Source: Deltaproteobacteria bacterium (lineage in GTDB: Bacteria; Desulfobacterota; Syntrophobacteria; Syntrophobacterales; Syntrophobacteraceae). Taken from it: 50,107 nucleotides of DNA. This document shows positions 1 to 7,695 of the stretch, piece by piece (within the stretch, counting starts at the first letter, position 1; every line of letters starts with the position of its first letter). Under the pieces are notes generated by a model. The model saw only the letters and a program-made list of their open reading frames with translations, was not told the origin of the DNA and did not search any database. Made by a program: the position numbers and the translations under genes. The stretch spans positions 1 to 50,107 of the forward strand of contig JAJYDE010000029.1 of the NCBI GenBank assembly GCA_021777755.1. The letters run 5' to 3'.

Positions 1-344
1 AGTCGCTGCGTATGGGAGCAAACGTCAAACGGGATCTGACTAACGTATGTGTCTAATATTAATGTTATAAGTCTAATGTGGATATTGGTAAGTATTCGCA
101 ATTACTGAGTTTGGGGTTCGCTTTTAACCCTGTTTCAGTAGTGCCAACCCCCAATTTACCCAGAGCTTCAGCCGGGTGGACGGCATGTTCGATATGGCGG
201 TAGCCAGGGTCTGACAAAGTCAAGGGCAATAGGCCCGTACCGTCCCGGGGATTGCCATTAGGCGTACGGCTTTTCGAAAATGCTCCCAAAATCCGGTCTT
301 TGTCAACACGGGCAGGCAAGACTTAAAGTTCTGATCTTTGACAA
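1..344. other. Left-edge stretch without a convincing gene
   Basis: The first 60-100 bases are AT-rich and the rest is mixed composition. Short open frames exist on both strands, but none has a recognisable motif or a good ribosome binding site. The stretch lies directly before a degraded RHS fragment, so it may hold further decayed coding sequence, but I cannot show that. Confidence 0.4.
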
Positions 345-512
345 GAAAACGGCTTCGGACCGGGGGGTCTCAACGGGATCATTGTTCAAAATGATCCGGT
401 CAACTGGATCGACCCGTTTGGTAAAAGCGCATATTTGGTGGCTGTGGGGCCATTGGCGGAGGCCTGGGCAGCAACACCGCCCCACGGTGATATCGCTCCT
501 TGCGTAGCGTGA
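345..512 (+). pseudogene. Degraded C-terminal fragment of an RHS-repeat protein
   Basis: Translated in the frame that includes base 390, the sequence reads GGLN, six residues further on NDPVNWIDPFG, and stops at 510-512. The pair GGLN...NDPVNWIDPxG is the signature of the RHS-repeat-associated core, the end of large polymorphic-toxin and wall-associated YD-repeat proteins. The match breaks down upstream: a stop lies in frame at 339-341, and the residues between GGLN and NDPVN are fewer and different from the usual form. No start codon, signal peptide or long repeat region is present in the window. After the core only 29 residues remain, so if a variable toxin tip existed it is gone. I read it as a decayed or displaced RHS tail. 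The match is short, so confidence is moderate. Confidence 0.55.
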
Positions 513-831
513 AAGCGGGCATAAGGATAGGGATGCACGATCCAATATTTGGGAAGCCACTTTGCGACAAGACACGGCGGAATCGTTCCCATGGGAGGCG
601 ATGACGTTGGCTCCGGCGAAGAAGCGTTCGAAACCAGAGCCGCGCCTCTTGAGTTCGAAAGGCTATCCACAGCCGGGCGCCGCCCGGCGTCTCAGTTTCA
701 TGGTGGGGCTCCCGAAGAAGGCCCACCGTGACATGGCGCGGAATGGAATTAAATCGCACAGGCGGCCCTTTTCCCCGGGGGGGAGCCCAAGTTATGCTAA
801 AAGCCTTGAGGCGCAGCCGGAAAGGGTAGTC
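513..831. other. Gap before the DACNV gene
   Basis: The downstream frame stays open back to 562, but the part before 832 has no recognisable domain and its start candidates lack a good ribosome binding site, so I leave it out of the gene. I see no convincing promoter, terminator or repeat here. Confidence 0.35.
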
Positions 832-2154
832 ATGACGCATGCAAACGCGAGCGATCTCGCGCACTACGTTACAGATCACTGGAACGACACGTTTATATCC
901 GGCGGGGTAAATTGCGGTCCGCGAGATAGTCTGCCCGAATTCGACTCTGTCGAGCACATCCTTTCATGCTGCTACCAGGCAAGTCTTATGCGAGAGGAGG
1001 ACAGGCCGGTGCGGTTCCGTCTCATTTTGGCGGACCCCGGCTGTTTTGACGGAACCGACGGGCCGCCCAAGGGTCTCCATCGGCTTTTGTTCAGCGAGTC
1101 GCGCCGTTTTGACGAATATGAACTTCAAAGGCTCTCGCCGGCCGTCGATTTTTATCGATCGATGATCGCCGTTGGCTACGGGGCACAAAAGAGGTGCGGC
1201 ATCTGGGGCATTGTCCATTCCGGGTCAAGATGGGTTCAAAGAGTATACGGCGGGAAGGCGACCGGGCCGGCGCTTCCGCCTTCACTGGTAGTCTATGTGA
1301 CAGATCCCGGCCGGATAACGGTGTGCCGGGGGGCTCTCACCATCGCAACGCTAAACCGCGGCCAGGTTGTGGCCCCCATGGGCGAAGTCTTCGATTCAAC
1401 CTGGCTTCCCGGCAACTTCGCCCGCATCCGTTCCAGGCTGTTTGCGCTGCACACGGCGGCAAGAAAATCCGCCATTACGCCCTGGGCCGATCTTGATCCG
1501 GGTATTGTAAAGACAATCGCCCAACAGGTGGTAAGACGCATCATCAGTTCGGTAAGAAATTCCGGACATGGCGGCACAATCCTGGTGGTCCCTCCGGAGA
1601 TAGGCGAGCATGTGTTCGAGGAAAGCTCCTGTTTGAGCATCGAATACCGGGTGAGCGACAAGGCGGCGCGGAAAAGATTTCAAAGGCTGGCGCTGGACCT
1701 CATGAATACACTGGCCGAAGTCTGCGGCCCGGCGGTGCCCGCGGGCAAAACCGCGGGTTGGAGCGAATATGCGGCGAGCAGGGATGAGTCGCTCGCCCTC
1801 TGCGACGAGGCCATCTTCGACCTCGCCCAGTTTTTTGCCGATTTGGCCTCCGTCGATGGCGCGGTGGTCTTCAGCGAGGGCTTTGAACTGCTGGGCTTCG
1901 GCGCCATGATTTCGGGAGGGCTGAAGGGCGTTAGAACGGTTGCCAGGGCATTGGATATAGAGGGGATGCGAACCGAACAAATCTATTCCGGCGGCTTCGG
2001 AGCCCGCCACCGATCCGTATTTCGTTTGTGCAACGCCGTTCATGAGGCCGTGGGCATTGTGATCTCCCAGGACCGGGGGGTGCGTTTCGTCAAATGGCAT
2101 GAGGGGGGCGTCACCTATTGGGACTGCGTGGCAACAAATATCATGGACTTTTGA
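832..2154 (+). CDS. DACNV sensor domain plus DisA_N-like diadenylate cyclase domain protein
   Basis: A 440-residue protein. The N-terminal two thirds resembles the DACNV sensor region described next to DisA_N domains. The C-terminal part carries the two hallmarks of the diadenylate cyclase fold: DGA at about 342-344 and GARHR with RHR at about 392-394, followed by a hydrophobic strand and SQDRG, as in CdaA and DisA. In that family these motifs bind ATP and make cyclic di-AMP, so the likely role is a cytoplasmic, signal-controlled c-di-AMP synthase. The spacing between the motifs (about 50 residues) is larger than in DisA or CdaA, so activity is not assured. I chose the ATG at 832 because GGAAAGGG precedes it; the frame is open back to 562 but that part is unlike any domain. 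A BFD-like gene follows 21 bases later, probably co-transcribed. Confidence 0.7.
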   Translation: MTHANASDLAHYVTDHWNDTFISGGVNCGPRDSLPEFDSVEHILSCCYQASLMREEDRPVRFRLILADPGCFDGTDGPPKGLHRLLFSESRRFDEYELQRLSPAVDFYRSMIAVGYGAQKRCGIWGIVHSGSRWVQRVYGGKATGPALPPSLVVYVTDPGRITVCRGALTIATLNRGQVVAPMGEVFDSTWLPGNFARIRSRLFALHTAARKSAITPWADLDPGIVKTIAQQVVRRIISSVRNSGHGGTILVVPPEIGEHVFEESSCLSIEYRVSDKAARKRFQRLALDLMNTLAEVCGPAVPAGKTAGWSEYAASRDESLALCDEAIFDLAQFFADLASVDGAVVFSEGFELLGFGAMISGGLKGVRTVARALDIEGMRTEQIYSGGFGARHRSVFRLCNAVHEAVGIVISQDRGVRFVKWHEGGVTYWDCVATNIMDF

Positions 2155-2175
2155 CAAAGAGGCGAGAGGGCGAAA

Positions 2176-2382
2176 ATGATGGCAGGCCTTTTGATGAGCG
2201 ACTTTGTCTGTTATTGCTTAGGCTATACGGCCCGCGATATCGAGCAGGGCGTTGTTGCCAATAATAGAGCCACCATCCCGGATGAGATCTTGAGCGAGAA
2301 AACAGCCGGAGGCCGCCAGTGCGGCATAAAAAACCCCGGGGGCCGCCGATGCCTTGCGGATGTGCGCCGGGTGGTGGATTAG
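2176..2382 (+). CDS. Small BFD-like / CopZ-N-type cysteine protein
   Basis: A 68-residue protein whose core reads CYC near the N terminus, then TARDIEQG, RQCGIKNPGGRRC and LADV. This C-x-C...C...NPxGxxC layout is that of BFD-like [2Fe-2S] domains and of the N-terminal domain of CopZ-type metal chaperones, which hold an iron-sulfur cluster or a metal with four cysteines. All four expected cysteines are present. The length matches a stand-alone domain. ATGs at 2176, 2179 and 2194 are possible; GAGAGGG just upstream favours 2176 or 2179. It follows the DACNV gene by 21 bases, so the two may form an operon. The partner protein and metal cannot be read from sequence. Confidence 0.65.
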   Translation: MMAGLLMSDFVCYCLGYTARDIEQGVVANNRATIPDEILSEKTAGGRQCGIKNPGGRRCLADVRRVVD

Positions 2383-2468
2383 ATCATCAAACGCAAATGA
2401 GTCTCCCGGAAAATTCCTCCCCGGGCCTGCCGACGTAGAGCCACTAAAAAGATTTGCAGTGCAACGAG

Positions 2469-2497
2469 TTGACAGCAACTTCACCTGTCTTTACATT
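2469..2497 (+). promoter_or_regulatory. Sigma-70 promoter of the small secreted peptide gene
   Basis: A perfect TTGACA at 2469-2474 and TACATT at 2492-2497 are separated by exactly 17 bases. The start codon of the next gene lies about 85 bases downstream. ACCTGT at 2483-2488 and ACAGGT at 2505-2510 form an inverted repeat that brackets the -10 box and could be an operator, though the arms are short. Confidence 0.6.
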
Positions 2498-2582
2498 GCT
2501 TCTAACAGGTTTTAGCGCCTGATTGCAAAATAGATACAGATATCGAAGGGCACTATCAGATGAATAAAAACAATCTGGAGAT

Positions 2583-2816
2583 ATGAAAATGAGAGTAAAT
2601 AAAAAACTCATTGTTGTTTTCGCTATGGTATTCACACTTGCAATGGCTGGCGGGGGCGTTTTCGCTACAAACGCAAATGCCGCATGCGGACTCAATCTGT
2701 CATGGCTCAATCCCTGCAACTGGCATTTCCCCTCCTGCTACAGTTGTGCTCACCCGACGGCGCCTCCCGCCAGGATGCAAAGCAATGGCGCAGAGCAGCC
2801 ATCCCCGAATTACTGA
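2583..2816 (+). CDS. Small secreted cysteine-containing peptide, unknown function
   Basis: A 77-residue protein that I do not recognise. It begins with a clear Sec signal peptide: lysines and arginine, a hydrophobic stretch, then a likely cleavage after ANA at about residue 33. The predicted mature part is only about 44 residues, with four cysteines (two in the pattern NPCNW and CYSC), several tryptophans and a proline-rich tail. CTGGAG lies about 7 bases before the ATG; an in-frame ATG two codons on is an alternative. The gene sits alone between its own promoter (2469-2497) and a strong terminator (2874-2905), which argues that it is really expressed. The cysteines could form disulfides or bind a metal or heme outside the membrane. 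This is inference from composition only. Confidence 0.6.
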   Translation: MKMRVNKKLIVVFAMVFTLAMAGGGVFATNANAACGLNLSWLNPCNWHFPSCYSCAHPTAPPARMQSNGAEQPSPNY

Positions 2817-2873
2817 GGCGCGAGGCTCGTTGCAATGGATGAAGTTGTGTTTGGTCGGTGGTTCTAAACGTCA

Positions 2874-2905
2874 AACCCCGGGGATTTCTCCACCGGGGTT
2901 TTTTT
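2874..2905 (+). terminator. Rho-independent terminator
   Basis: AACCCCGG (2874-2881) pairs with CCGGGGTT (2893-2900) around an 11-base loop and is followed by a run of seven Ts starting at 2899. It ends the small secreted peptide transcript. pepN on the other strand ends at 2928, and the same hairpin could serve it weakly. Confidence 0.85.
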
Positions 2906-2927
2906 ATCTGTTCTTTCAGACGGTTGC

Positions 2928-5612
2928 CTAGCCGTTCAAATATGCTCTGGCCTGCCGGTGAACGGCCGGGCAGGCATGGTCGGAGACATTTGCGGCTATG
3001 CGCTCCAGGGCGGCTAGCACCAGGGGCTGGATAGCGGGTTTCATTTTGCGCACGTGCTGAAAGGTGTTGAGCATGCGGGCGGCGTTTGTGTAGTTCATGG
3101 GGGCGAGTTCGATCACCAGGTCGGCGATCCAGTTTATGCCTCGCTCGTTCCAGATCATCTCGTTATTGGCGGCCAAGGTCAGAAACAGGGCTCTGCACCA
3201 GGTGGGCTGGGAGATCTGGAAAGTCGGCCTGGCGCGTTCCTTTTCGATCTGTTCGAAGGCGTCCGGCCGGTTTCCGCTTGCTATCACCCGCAGATAATTG
3301 GCATAGCCGGTAATGCTCGAATGCCACAGGTCGTAGGTCTGCTCGAGGATGTCGAGCCTTTCGGGCGCCGAGGAGCGGTTAAGGGCCACAAGAGCCGAAA
3401 CCTTGTCGTTTGCGATTGTGGCGCGGTGCAAGTGGTCGAGAATAAGGGCGTGAGTCCGCGGGGTGTCTTCCACGGCGATCAGATCGAGAAGAACGCTTTT
3501 GAGTTGCCTTTGCTCGATTCCTTCAAGCAGGGTCTCGGGCGACCAGGGGCTGTAGGTATCGAGATTATCGAACTGCTTGCGCAGTTCCCGGCCGTAGAGG
3601 TTGTTTACCGCGAGCATGAGTCGATGCCTTGCGGCGGCCAGTTCGGGAAACCACGCGCAATATTTTCTGTCCATCGGCTGCTCGTCGATTCTAAGGGTAA
3701 AAGCCCGAAGAGCGGGGGCGGTTGACTCATCCGAGAGAATCTCACCGTAGAGGCCCAGCCAGAGCGGGTCGATATCCTCGGTTCCCCCCGTCAGCAGTTT
3801 TTTACGTTCGATATCGGTCAGCATGCGCATGGCGTTGACGCGACAGTAGAAGTTGGGATCGGTCCTCGCCTGTAGAGTGAGCGTGTCCGCAGTTGCGCTT
3901 TCATTGATAAAAGTGCCGTAGAAGGAGTAGTCCCTGTTTATGGAGGCGAAAGCGGGAGGGGAGGCTAGATTTTCCAAGCGGATCTCGGCTTCGGGCCGGC
4001 TCAGTTCAAAGACCCGGTCGGTCCCCGGGATATCGGTCCCCTTTGCGTCGACCAGGGCAAGCCGTATCGGGACGACGAAGGGGGGATTTCCTTCCCCGCT
4101 TTCCTGTTTGAAACGGAGATGAAACGAGCGATTCGCGGCGTCCCAGCGCGTGGTTGCGCTGACGCGGGGATATCCTATCCGGTAGAGCCACTGCTCTTTG
4201 AATTCCCCGAGAGATCTTCGCGAGGCTTCCTCGAAACATTGGAAAAACTGGTCGGTGTTTGCGTTGCCGAAGCGATAGCGGGAAAAATAGAGCGTTTTGC
4301 CCGCCCTGAACTTTTCTTCGCCAATTAGCAGGCGCAACATTCGGATGACTTCGGCCGCCTTGACGTAGGTCACCCCGTCGATCAATTCGTCGGGGTCGTT
4401 GAAGCCTTCGCGCACGATGCGTCCGGCATGTCCGGCGTCTTCTATGGAAAGCGGGCCGAGCAGCGGGCTGCGAATGGAGTCCACCTGGTTGAGCCTGACC
4501 ACGGTCGGATCGAAGACATCGGCCATGAAGCGCCTTTCCACATCGACCGTGTAGGCCTCGTTCAGCCAGACGTCGAAGGGGGTCTCCATGGTCGTTTCGC
4601 TGCCGCACTGGTTGTGTTCGAATTCGTGGACGATCACCGCATGGGCGTAGAAGAGGAACTGGTCCATGGTGTGCTCGCCAATCAGGGCGGCATCCGTTAC
4701 GATGGTGGTATTGCCCACGTTTTCCATGCCGCCGAAATTGGAGCGGCTCATGCAAATGGTGCGGTATGTATCGCCGCTGTATTCATAGTCCTGGGCGGCT
4801 TTGATCCAGAGAACCGATTTTTTGAGAATTTTCATGGGAATTTTGGCGCCGCCGCTCTGGCCGGGCGGAACGAGGTATTCGAGTTCCACCGTGCGGCCCG
4901 AATCGAATGTCACCCGGTCTTTCAAGACATCCCAGGTGCCCGCGCAGGCGATAAAGAGGTAGGGGGCCATAGGGACGGGGTTGTCGAAGGTGATCACCTG
5001 CCGGTCGGGCCGGTCGGGCCTGCGCACCGGAACTCCGTCGGGATTGAGCGCGCGGTCGATATTGCCGTTGCTTATGAGGTGGGTGTAGGCCGCGTCGCCT
5101 TCGAGGGTGGTCCTCATGGTGCATTTGGCGCGGCAGTCGTCAAAGATGGGCATGATTCTCTGAAAGCCCCACTGCTGGCACTGGGACATGTACTGCTGGG
5201 GCGCTCCCGGAGGGGTTACGTCCTTGTAGATGCCTTCGAGGAGAAATTCCGAAGGACGGCAAGCGGTTCTGGTCATCACCACGAAGGGTTCTTCGGCCAA
5301 GACCCTTCGGGGCAGCATGACGACAAGCCGGTTTTGAGCCGCGAGGTACTCGTAGTCGATCGGCACGGCCTGCGCGCCGGTCCGCGGGAGCCATTCCACG
5401 CCGATTATCTCCAGGTCCCGGGCATCGAGTTCGATACGGTCGAGTTCGCGGGCGGCCCTCATGTGAAGGCGGTTTGTGGCCTCCACCCGGTCTTCGAGGA
5501 AGTTGATATGGATGTCAAGGTGATCCAGCCGAACTGGAAGCTCACCGAAATCGGACCGCAGATATTTATGTTTTTCGCTCGGCAATTGGTTTCTCCTCGA
5601 AAGATGATTCAA
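2928..5612 (-). CDS. pepN: PepN-like M1 family metallo-aminopeptidase
   Basis: An 894-residue protein, close to the size of E. coli aminopeptidase N. It removes N-terminal residues from peptides in the cytoplasm. The substrate-gripping motif GGMEN lies at about 294-298. The zinc site HEFEH is at 329-333, with the third ligand in NEAYT (E352), exactly the HExxH-x18-E spacing of gluzincins. The C-terminal half is the helical domain of the PepN branch. There is no signal peptide. Its ATG overlaps the stop codon of dinB as ATGA, so the two genes are translationally coupled. The usual HELAH is HEFEH here, which keeps all metal ligands. Function is secure; substrate preference is not visible. Confidence 0.92.
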   Translation of the reverse strand: MNHLSRRNQLPSEKHKYLRSDFGELPVRLDHLDIHINFLEDRVEATNRLHMRAARELDRIELDARDLEIIGVEWLPRTGAQAVPIDYEYLAAQNRLVVMLPRRVLAEEPFVVMTRTACRPSEFLLEGIYKDVTPPGAPQQYMSQCQQWGFQRIMPIFDDCRAKCTMRTTLEGDAAYTHLISNGNIDRALNPDGVPVRRPDRPDRQVITFDNPVPMAPYLFIACAGTWDVLKDRVTFDSGRTVELEYLVPPGQSGGAKIPMKILKKSVLWIKAAQDYEYSGDTYRTICMSRSNFGGMENVGNTTIVTDAALIGEHTMDQFLFYAHAVIVHEFEHNQCGSETTMETPFDVWLNEAYTVDVERRFMADVFDPTVVRLNQVDSIRSPLLGPLSIEDAGHAGRIVREGFNDPDELIDGVTYVKAAEVIRMLRLLIGEEKFRAGKTLYFSRYRFGNANTDQFFQCFEEASRRSLGEFKEQWLYRIGYPRVSATTRWDAANRSFHLRFKQESGEGNPPFVVPIRLALVDAKGTDIPGTDRVFELSRPEAEIRLENLASPPAFASINRDYSFYGTFINESATADTLTLQARTDPNFYCRVNAMRMLTDIERKKLLTGGTEDIDPLWLGLYGEILSDESTAPALRAFTLRIDEQPMDRKYCAWFPELAAARHRLMLAVNNLYGRELRKQFDNLDTYSPWSPETLLEGIEQRQLKSVLLDLIAVEDTPRTHALILDHLHRATIANDKVSALVALNRSSAPERLDILEQTYDLWHSSITGYANYLRVIASGNRPDAFEQIEKERARPTFQISQPTWCRALFLTLAANNEMIWNERGINWIADLVIELAPMNYTNAARMLNTFQHVRKMKPAIQPLVLAALERIAANVSDHACPAVHRQARAYLNG

Positions 5613-6766
5613 TGGGTGTCAAGCATTCGTCCCCGCACCACCACGTCTTGCCGGTAGCGTCCGCGAAGCTCGTCCAAGGCGCGGTCGAGCCGGCCCTTTC
5701 GCCCGGCTTCGAGCCCCGGGGGCTCCATGTCCATCTGCCTGGGGCCCGAATAAAAATTTGAAGCCCCGAGCCCCACGAGGCGCACTTTTTGCCCCGTACA
5801 GATCTGCGAAAGGAGCTTTTGCCCCGTGCTGAAAAGGATCTCGGTGGAATCCAACGCTTCGGGCAGTGTGCAACTCCTCGTCACGGTTTTAAAGTCGAAA
5901 AATTTGATTTTAAGGGTAACCGTTCTTGCCCTCAAGCCCGATTTGCGAAGCTCGCAGCCAACTTCCTCGGCCCGGGAAAAAAGCACCTTTTCCAATTCCG
6001 CGATACAGGCGGTGTCGCGGGCGAGGGTGTGTTCGGCGCTAACCGACTTCGGAGCACCGTGGGGGGCAACCGGCGAATCGTCTATCCCCTGTGCCCTGCA
6101 AAGGAGAACCTCGCCCCACTTGCCAAACCTGGCCCGCCAGAAGGCGGCGGGAAACCTCAGGATATCGGCGGCAAAAACGATGCCCAGCTTGCTCAGTTCT
6201 CCCAGGGTTTTGGTGCCAACGCCCGGTATCTTGCCGACGGGAAGACGTGCCAGGAAATCTTTGACCCGCTCCTGATCGACAATCGTCAGTCCGTCGGGCT
6301 TTTTGTAGTCCGAGGCGATTTTGGCAAGATACTTGTTCGGCGCTATGCCGATCGAGCAGGTGAGCGAGGCGGATTCAAAAATCGACAACTTTATACGTCG
6401 GGCGAGATCTTCGGGGGGGCCGTGAAGCCTGCGGGTCCCGGTAACGTCGACATAGGCCTCATCGATGGAAACCTGTTCGACCAGGGGAGAAACCGAGCGC
6501 AGAATGGCCATGACGGTGCCGGAAGCCTCCTTGTAGCGACTCATTCGGACCGGGAGGAAGGAAGCTTGCGGACAAAGTTTTTTGGCCTGAAAAACCGGCA
6601 TGGCCGAGTGAACGCCAAAGCGCCTTGCTTCGTATGAGGCAGTGCAGACCACCCCGCGCGCCTCCGCGCCCACGATGACCGGCTTGCCCTTGAGTACGGG
6701 ATTGTCCGCCTGTTCGACCGAGGCGTAAAAGGCGTCCATATCCAGGTGCAAAATTTTTCTCGTCAC
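5609..6766 (-). CDS. dinB: DNA polymerase IV (Y-family)
   Basis: A 385-residue translesion polymerase. Metal-binding acidic residues are in HLDMDAFYASVE at the N terminus and SIDEAY at about 101-106, as in DinB. The helix-hairpin-helix region reads IPGVGTKT. A QMDM stretch near the C terminus resembles the usual sliding-clamp motif. I chose the GTG at 6766 because family members begin just before KILHLDMD; the frame extends 17 codons further without similarity. It is the first gene of a two-gene unit with pepN, sharing an ATGA junction. No LexA box is evident upstream, so SOS control cannot be claimed. A TATAAT-like -10 element at 6849-6844 (minus strand) may belong to its promoter. Confidence 0.93.
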   Translation of the reverse strand: MTRKILHLDMDAFYASVEQADNPVLKGKPVIVGAEARGVVCTASYEARRFGVHSAMPVFQAKKLCPQASFLPVRMSRYKEASGTVMAILRSVSPLVEQVSIDEAYVDVTGTRRLHGPPEDLARRIKLSIFESASLTCSIGIAPNKYLAKIASDYKKPDGLTIVDQERVKDFLARLPVGKIPGVGTKTLGELSKLGIVFAADILRFPAAFWRARFGKWGEVLLCRAQGIDDSPVAPHGAPKSVSAEHTLARDTACIAELEKVLFSRAEEVGCELRKSGLRARTVTLKIKFFDFKTVTRSCTLPEALDSTEILFSTGQKLLSQICTGQKVRLVGLGASNFYSGPRQMDMEPPGLEAGRKGRLDRALDELRGRYRQDVVVRGRMLDTH

Positions 6767-7137
6767 TTGTTCAACTTCATGCCGAAAAGCGAAACAGCGC
6801 GCCGGCTCCGCGATCACTTCCCGAATCGAGGCCTCGCAAACCCATTATAATACCGATAGTCGAAAGCGAAGAAGCGATAAAAAGGGGCGGGGTCGAAAAG
6901 GGAGGGGAAAAAAGGTTAAACCCCAAGTGACCGTTTCATCAGCCCATCTTCACCGCGTTTGGTTCATCCCGGTTAACTTGCCTCAACTTCCCATCGAAGC
7001 TTTTTAGACTTCTTTTTTCCGCTGAGGTTTCCCCCGGGCATATCAACTGGGCCTCTTACTCGGACCTCTCGGGGTTCAAGCTTAATTTAAGACGGCAAAA
7101 GCGATTGTCAAGAAATCTTTTTTCAGAAATCGCTGTT
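6767..7137. other. Intergenic stretch between dinB and hpt
   Basis: About 370 bases with no credible gene. On the minus strand a TATAAT lies at 6849-6844 without a good -35. Near 7080-7137 the minus strand has AGCGATT and AATCGCT arms followed by a short T-run, separated by a long loop. That is at best a weak terminator for hpt. Confidence 0.4.
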
Positions 7138-7695
7138 TCAGCGGCGGTTGAGTCCGGTGATTTCATCGCTCAGGACGCCGACGTAGGGCAGGTTGCGGTA
7201 GAGCTGGCGAAAATCAAGGCCGTAGCCCACAAGGAAGCGGTCGGGCGCCTTGAAGCCTCTGAAGGCGATGGGGATTCTTACGATTCGGCGGACCTCCTTG
7301 TCTAGAAAGGCGCACACGCGGAGGCTGCGCGGCCGCCGGGCCTCAAGGTTTCTAAGAAGATAGCCGGCCGTCATTCCGGTGTCTATTATGCCCTCGACAA
7401 GGATCACGTCTCTGCCTTCGATCACGCAGTCCAGATCCTTTGTAATGCGCGCGGCCCCGCTTGGCCCGCGCATGTCCGCGTAGCTCATGAGCGAGATGAA
7501 ATCCATCTCCACCGGGATATCGAGTTCCCGCACCAAGTCGGACATGAACAGAACGCACCCCTTGAGCACTCCCACCATCAGGGGCGCACGCTCCCTGTAG
7601 GCGGTCGAAATCTCCCGGGCAAGCTCCACGATGCGCTGCCCGATAGTCTCCCGATCGATCAAAACCTCCACGATGCCGTTCGGTTTATCGTTCAT
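7138..7695 (-). CDS. hpt: Hypoxanthine phosphoribosyltransferase
   Basis: A 185-residue purine-salvage enzyme that joins hypoxanthine or guanine to PRPP, giving IMP or GMP in the cytoplasm. The family pattern is clear: VGVLKGCVLFMSDL near residue 40, SYADMRGP further on, the PRPP loop VILVEGIIDTGMT and the C-terminal VGYGLDF. In the PRPP loop the usual acidic pair E-D is E-G here (VEGIIDTG). I noticed this as unusual, since the second aspartate is normally conserved. The ATG at 7695 is preferred over 7710 and overlaps the end of the upstream gene by 11 bases, so the pair is surely co-translated. The neighbour carries an endonuclease-like domain that I recall being found beside hpt in other bacteria. 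Confidence 0.88.
   Translation of the reverse strand: MNDKPNGIVEVLIDRETIGQRIVELAREISTAYRERAPLMVGVLKGCVLFMSDLVRELDIPVEMDFISLMSYADMRGPSGAARITKDLDCVIEGRDVILVEGIIDTGMTAGYLLRNLEARRPRSLRVCAFLDKEVRRIVRIPIAFRGFKAPDRFLVGYGLDFRQLYRNLPYVGVLSDEITGLNRR

Noticed and set aside
4428-5657. 409-residue open frame on the plus strand opposite pepN
   Set aside because: It lies antisense to the conserved aminopeptidase, has no motif, and is an effect of GC-rich codon use in the real gene.
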